Shown here: positions 58,695-64,000 of the stretch, piece by piece
How positions within the stretch are numbered: the first letter of the stretch is position 1
How the letters are laid out: each line of letters starts with the position of its first letter
Assembly (NCBI RefSeq): GCF_965638725.1
Contig: NC_134950.1
Span: forward strand, 169,536,853 to 169,600,852
Origin: Aptenodytes patagonicus
Taxonomy: Eukaryota > Chordata > Aves > Sphenisciformes > Spheniscidae
Direction of reading: 5' to 3'
Length of the DNA: 64,000 nt
Position numbers and translations under genes: made by a program
The notes under the pieces: model-generated
What the model was told of the DNA's origin: nothing
The model's database searches: none
What the model saw: the letters and a program-made list of their open reading frames with translations, nothing else

Positions 58695-61279
58695 AAACAA
58701 ACTTTCAGTTTCTTTAGCTCAGGTTTTTCATGAAAAGTCCCCTGTGCCCTGCAGGCTGTGGAGAACGGAACAGGCATTGCACACAAACGGGACGTGGATG
58801 CTGCTGCCCTGCTGCGCCCAGGCTGTGAGACCGCTCTGTGCTTTGATGCTGCAGCTCTGAAATCCCTCAAAGGACCCACTGTGCTGCTATGCAAAGCCTG
58901 CATCTTGCTTACAGCCATGAGGATGGTGGAGGAGAGGCATGCCCAAAGCTGCCAGCGGTTCCTTTCTAACCATTCAGGGTCTGTTGGGTTTTATTTTTGG
59001 GGAGCAGAGGTGGAAAGACACAGCAGCCCACCACGGCTGGATTATAAAATGGATCTGGAAAGGCCCCTATTTGCAAGTGTCTGAACAATTGCTGGCAGAC
59101 ACTTTCCCACGCCAACATTTCAAATGCTCCACGAAAGATGCTCTGCTGTGAGCCTGGCCGCTTTTATCAGTGCTTTGCTTCCTAGTAATAAAGCTTTTCC
59201 TCTAACAGGTGATGGAAATTTCTCTGGCTGAGCCATAAGCCATTTTCATCTTATTTTCTTACCACCAAGGAACTCCTCCTTCCCTCTCTCTAGCAGCTTG
59301 TGCATGGCTGAAGAACATCACCATGTTGCTCTTCAGTCCCTGGCCTTCTTCAGGCTTGGTTATGAGGTGGGCACAAACAATGACAACATGGATGTTTGCT
59401 GATGAAGTTACGCATTAAATCTGGTTTCTCTGGCTAAGTTTCCTGGAGCGGTAATGTAAATCAGTGGCCAGGTCCTGGGAGGGTTTTTTCTCTTATTCTT
59501 GCTCAAAGAATACCCTCAAAAAGCAATACTCGAGTATTCTCTACCACTATGGGGAAAAAACCCAGTCCTATACATTTATTATATCCTTAGGTTTTTAATT
59601 ACCTGAGCCAAGATGTCTGTCTTGCTAGGTTTTGGTGGCAAGCCCTAATGAGTTGAGCACCATGAGGTGATGGTTTTTCCTCCTTTAAGACATGAGGCCA
59701 TTAACCTCATCTTTAGCATCTCTTAAGATTTTTTTTTTTCTGGGGACTATTGCTCCGGGCAGTCCTGAGAAGAACTTGACTGCACATCATTTCTTGTGTA
59801 AGCAGCAAACTTGTAACTTCACTCCTGAGAAAACACCAAGATCTTACTGAAAGGAGATGTTTCACCTAGGTGTAAATTTTTACTTGGGGATGATGCTGTC
59901 TTTCCACCTCATGATCTATGAAGAGGTGCATTAATACATCCTGCCAAACTGCCATCTGCAAAACCTCTTCCTCTCCTAGGGGTGCCTGGACAAGCGTGGG
60001 GGACCCCTCCAGGACAGCTCTTTGAAGACCTCTCTGAGGCCATGCTTGTACAAAGTAGGCTTTTCAGTAGAAGACAACAAGTAGGGTTGCAGGTGCTGGG
60101 AGAAAAGGCACCCTAATAGAAAAGGGAGGCCAGCTTCCTGGAGGAATTGCCATCCCTCTGTGTAGCAAGTTGGAGGTGAGGCTCTGCTTTAGCTAATTAG
60201 TCTCCTGCCTCTATCTTGGGGGTGTCCCCCTTACTCAAAGCTTGTGGCCAAAAGACCTCAGACTTCAGTGATTGAAGGCAGCTGGCATTTGATTGAGTTT
60301 GTAACCATCATCTAAAGGAGGGAGGCTAATGAGCTGCCTTTGTGAAGTGGGAATTGCTTGCACCAAAGAGCAACCCAGAGTTTGGCTTTCCAAGCCTTGG
60401 GGCTTCCCAGGGTGGTGGCAGGGAGCTCCAGGGCTACTCTTGTAAGTAGTCAGGAGTGCTGGAAACCTAAATGCAAAACCTGCGTAGACCTGTGAGCTGC
60501 ATTTTTTGGACCCAAATGAAATGATTCCGCTTGAGATGCGACTTCTTCCATTGTGCGTTGCTATAACCGTTGGGCAGAATGGTAGAGGACCTGCTGGAGC
60601 AGCCCTTAAAATGGGTTTTCAGTAGGTGGAAGAAATCTGGCAACATCTGAACTGAATACTCCCTCCTGTGAGCTTGCAGTCTGAGGGATGCTGGCCTGTG
60701 GCATTCATGGGGTCTGTGGGGTTTCCTTGCTTTGTTTTCAGGCTGTGTAAATGACTCCTCCTTTCTACTGCTGCAACTTGTCCATAGGGTTGGAAAGTAT
60801 CTGTTGTAGAAGGTGCCCAGCTTCCGTCTACAAAAATGAGCTAAGCAGTGTCAAAACTGGGAGTAATGGATCAAGTGAGATATTGGTGTAAGAGTTTTAT
60901 GGCTTTTTGTGATTTCAGGTTGGTAAGTACAAACCTCAGAAGTTGAATTCTTGCTGTAATCGAGTGGTGACTAGGCGGGGGGGGCTGGGTGGAGGAGCTG
61001 AACGGAACTAAATCTGGAGCAGTATCTAGGCTGCTACCAAGTCCTGCCTCTGCAGCTCTAAGGACTGGTTTACAGGATAACCAAAGGAGAGATTTCTTTG
61101 CAGACTAAGCTCTTCTCCAGTTAGATGATGAGGCCAATGTCTTCTCTGGTACCTATAAATGTACCTTTAACAGAACGATGGTGTTCTCTTAAAATCACCG
61201 AAAACTCTTAAAATCGATAAAAATCCCTATTGTGGGATCTTTATACATCCTGCTTAATGGGTTCAGACTGGAACTATTT

Positions 61280-61620
61280 CTTGATCTCTTGCTGCCCTGT
61301 TTTCAGCAGCCTCTGGACACCCTGTGGGCTATTGCATTTAGATGCCAGTATAATTTGGTAAGGATTTGTCCTTTTTAATGGTTTCTTTCCCACCTCACTT
61401 CTTAAAGCTGCTCTAATTCCATATTGCCCTAATTGTGATATGCAAATTTTAAAAGGAAAATCGCAGCCAATGTATTTTAAGATCCTTATGGGCAAGCAGC
61501 CCCCTGCTTAACGTGATAAATTTGGACAGCTTTTCTCACTAAGGAAAATAAAAAGCCTTCCAAATCAAGAAAATTATGTAAGCAAATCCGATGAGTGTGC
61601 TCTAAAATTAAACCTGCCTC
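61280..61620. promoter_or_regulatory. Candidate conserved non-coding element in WNT9A intron 1
   Basis: A 340-bp unique AT-rich block with CTATTGCATTTAGATGCC, CTCTAATTCCATATTGCCC, TAATTGTGATATGCAAATTT (octamer), CAGCCAATGTATTTTAAG and TTAACGTGATAAATTTGG. It stops shortly before the CR1 insertion. After the 29.4-30 kb block it is the second most enhancer-like stretch in the window. Confidence 0.4.
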
Positions 61621-61777
61621 ACAAGCTCTGGGGCCTTCAGCGTGAAACCAGTGAAGACTATTCTGGGGAGACTGTAAAGACTTGCCTAGGGGGTGTCCAG
61701 TGGTGTCCTGAAATTCTCTCCCCTCATTGATGAACTCACCCATTTGATGTGACCAAACGTGTAGGAACATAAAACTG

Positions 61778-61801
61778 TGAGGGACCATCCATGGTCCCTC
61801 A
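61778..61801. repeat. 24-bp near-perfect palindrome at CR1 junction
   Basis: Arms TGAGGGACCAT and ATGGTCCCTCA are perfect reverse complements around a 2-nt centre. The palindrome ends exactly where CR1 similarity starts. Confidence 0.95.
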
Positions 61802-62545
61802 TGGACCAACAACCCCATGCAGCGCTACAGGCTTGGGGAAGAGTGGCTGGAAAGCTGCCTGGCGGAAAAGGACCTGGGGGTGCTGGTCGACAGCCGGCTG
61901 AACATGAGCCGGCAGTGTGCCCAGGCGGCCAAGAAGGCCAATGGCATCCTGGCCTGTATCAGCAATAGTGTGGCCAGCAGGAGTAGGGAAGTGATCGTGC
62001 CCCTGTACTCGGCCCTGGTGAGGCCGCACCTCGAACACTGTGTTCAGTTTTGGGCCCCTCACTACAAGAAGGACGTCGAGGTGCTGGAGCGTGTCCAGAG
62101 AAGGGCAACGAGGCTGGTGAGGGGTCTGGAGAACAAGTCTGATGAGGAGCGTCTGAGGCAATTGGGGTTGTTCAGCCTGGAGAAAAGGAGGCTGAGGGGA
62201 GACCTCATCGCTCTCTACAACCACCTGAAAGGAGGTTGTAGCGAGGTGGGGGTCGGTCTCTTCTCCCAAGTAACAAGCGACAGGACGAGAGGAAATGGCC
62301 TCAAGTTGCACCAGGGGAGGTTTAGATTGGACGTGAGGAAAAATGTCTTTACTGAAAGAGTGGTTAAACCTTGGACCAGGCTGCCCAGGGAAGTGGTGGA
62401 GTCCCCATCCCTGGAGGTATTTAAAAGATGAGTAGATGAGGCACTTGGGGACATGGTTTAGTGGACATGGTGGTGTTGGGTCGACGGTTGGACTCAATGA
62501 TCTTAGAGGTTTTTTCCAACCTGAATGATTCTATGATTCTATGAT
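61802..62545 (+). mobile_element. CR1 LINE, 5'-truncated copy
   Basis: About 744 bp of the 3' part of a CR1 retrotransposon, consisting of the end of ORF2, the short 3' UTR and the terminal ATTCTATG-type repeats at about 62526-62545. It is in the same orientation and very similar to the copy at 18884-19030, so both belong to one subfamily. The 5' truncation falls inside ORF2 (at the TNNP..YRLG segment), as is usual for target-primed reverse transcription. Confidence 0.96.
61817..62431 (+). pseudogene. CR1 ORF2 C-terminal fragment
   Basis: The 204-codon frame encodes the region downstream of the reverse-transcriptase core. Hallmark segments are [82 protein letters not shown] and [15 protein letters not shown]. 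All are standard for avian CR1. Full-length ORF2 is several times longer and also carries an endonuclease and the RT catalytic core, which are missing here. A TGA at 62429-62431 replaces the arginine codon seen in the copy at 18.9 kb and removes the last 10 residues. The normal stop follows at 62459-62461. Otherwise the frame is intact, so insertion is fairly recent. The fragment is not functional. Confidence 0.93.
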
Positions 62546-64000
62546 CCTTGCCCAGGACCAGCTCACCAACATCCTAAATGAGCCACAGTAGATATTTAGC
62601 CCAGAAACTTCACAGAATCACTGGATAACTTATCCCCTACCCTCATGCAACTCCTGCCATGCAGTATCCTACTCAAAGGCATGACTCTCTAGCACAGTTG
62701 TAGCTTGGTGAGGCTTTGCTGTGGTGGAGAAAAGTGATGTATCATCATCTGTGACCAAAAAGATCTGATGTGAGCTTCCTAAGCCTGGAGTTTGCAAGCT
62801 TGTGTTATGTGCCCTCTGCAAATGATAGTTATTCTAGGATGAAGGTGGCAAACTGAGTTACAAAGGCTTTTACTTGTTGTCTTGCCATAAACCCCTGTCC
62901 TCCTCGCTCTGTGTGCATTGTGAGGATCCTTCTTGTGTTACTGCTGTGTCTTCATTCTCCCGTCTGGTTAATTACCTAAACTCTTCTCCACTTTGCAGTC
63001 ACATAAAGCATGTTTTTCTGTGGCATGTGGCCAAAGCTGCTTTGGAGACCTCTGTTCCCATGCTGTGAGCTGTGTTTGGAAAGGGTCAGCAGCATCTTCC
63101 AGGGATTTGAGTGTCTCCGTGAGGTTTCCCCATGGGGACTCTAGTGCCAAACTCCCTTCCAGTTTGAGGTGGGAGAAGGGAAGAACCTCATCTCTGGATG
63201 CGGTCGCTAGCGCAGTATCTCCAGCCACAGCAGGATTTAATTGACCTCCTTCTTAGCATTTGTGCTGACATGGCTTTGGGCTGTTGATAGGCTGGGGGTG
63301 ATCTTAAGGGGTTCATGGCACTTCTCCTGGCTGAAGCCAGATATAAACACCTGGAAAATCTTAGCAGGGAGCACCTCTTATGTTATGCTCTTAGTTCTTG
63401 TTTTGCCCAATAGATCTGTCAACTCAGCCGCACAAGGTTATTTCCATCTGGGGAAAAATCTCCCCTAATTTTGTTTTACTCTTTTATTTCCAGACTGATG
63501 ACAGGTTTCTAGCAAACATACAAAGCATTTGTTAGCGTTGCTATCCTTTCCCTTTGCCTGAGTTGTTCTCTTTCTTTCTTGGCCTTTGGTCCTCCTGAGC
63601 TCTTGCAGCCAGGAGGCACTGAAATCACAAATGTGCAAAATACAAGTTGGATAAACATCTTAATCTCATGGATACTTCAATCTAAATGTTTTCCGAGGCC
63701 CTCTTTCAGGAAGGATTAGCCGGTAACAGCGTCTGAAAGGTCGTAGCCTTGCTTCGACTTGCTCTGCTGCTCAAGATGCTAAACGTGTGTGAAAGCTTCA
63801 GCAAAAGGCCTGAGATGCCATCACTGTTCTCTAAGGCTCCAGGGAGCATCTGTGTGTCCTCTTGGGCTTTGGACGTTCATCTTGGAGCTCTGCCTGCCTG
63901 TATTAGCCATTGTGATAGCGTTGCCTAGAGCGCCCAAATGTGACATGTATCAACTGGCATTTTGGCTGCACTAAGTGTAAGATTTTTCCAGTGTAGGTTT
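62546..64000. other. WNT9A intron 1, distal end of window
   Basis: No exon, repeat or regulatory block is recognisable. The short frames here (under 90 codons) have no family features. Confidence 0.6.

Larger units (their letters stand above)
42579..64000 (+). other. WNT9A: WNT9A intron 1 (5' part, runs off right edge)
   Basis: This is all non-coding DNA after WNT9A exon 1. The first kilobase is CpG-island sequence with C22 at 42608-42629 and several G/C runs. The rest holds a solo LTR (49515-50047), a CR1 copy (61802-62545), MIR-like remnants and several enhancer-like blocks listed separately. No Wnt exon 2 is visible to the edge. Stretches at 43500-48200, 52000-55500 and 58300-61200 show nothing I recognise. 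Confidence 0.8.

Noticed and set aside
1792..61446. Perfect octamers ATGCAAAT/ATTTGCAT (1792, 4255, 15008, 57402, 61439) as evidence of POU control
   Set aside because: About two are expected by chance in 64 kb and more in AT-rich DNA. I mention them only as part of larger blocks.
42579..64000. Exon 2 of WNT9A
   Set aside because: No LTGSEPLTIL-like, RRMCRR-like or RWNCT-like translation was found on the plus strand before the edge.

Overview
This window reads as a bird nuclear genome. The evidence is two CR1 LINE 3' ends with the avian ATTCTATG-type tail (18884-19030 and 61802-62545), a solo LTR of a familiar avian ERVL-type family (49515-50047), and two vertebrate first coding exons with bird-like sequence. 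I cannot name the species. No bacterial, organellar or CRISPR features are present, and almost every long open frame is a chance frame in GC-rich or repetitive DNA.

The organising feature is the head-to-head WNT3A-WNT9A pair. WNT3A exon 1 (signal peptide, ending ...SYPIWW) lies on the minus strand at 3240-3310, and its intron 1 runs off the left edge. WNT9A exon 1 (MLDG...PSAAYFG) lies on the plus strand at 42478-42572, and its intron 1 fills the rest of the window. The two start codons are about 39.2 kb apart and transcribed away from each other. This is the ancient vertebrate arrangement, in which two secreted Wnt ligands can share long-range enhancers.

Layout: 1-3239 is WNT3A intron 1, with a CpG-rich block, long homopolymers and candidate factor sites. 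3311-3760 is the WNT3A leader and proximal promoter. 3761-40790 is non-coding inter-Wnt DNA with AT-rich, motif-dense blocks that look like conserved enhancers (about 5.0-6.3, 10.5-12.0 and 29.4-30.0 kb), a few old repeats and long stretches with nothing recognisable. 40790-42100 is a GC-rich minisatellite that becomes a regular 49-bp array. 42100-43500 is the WNT9A CpG-island promoter with GC boxes, a TATA box and a short leader containing an overlapping uORF. 42573-64000 is WNT9A intron 1, with a solo LTR, a CR1 copy and several enhancer-like blocks. I found no other exon of either gene and no third protein-coding gene.

No new enzymatic or defence system is visible. The most unusual structure is the 49-bp minisatellite directly upstream of WNT9A. 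It keeps all frames open, and one 487-codon frame runs in phase into the WNT9A start codon.
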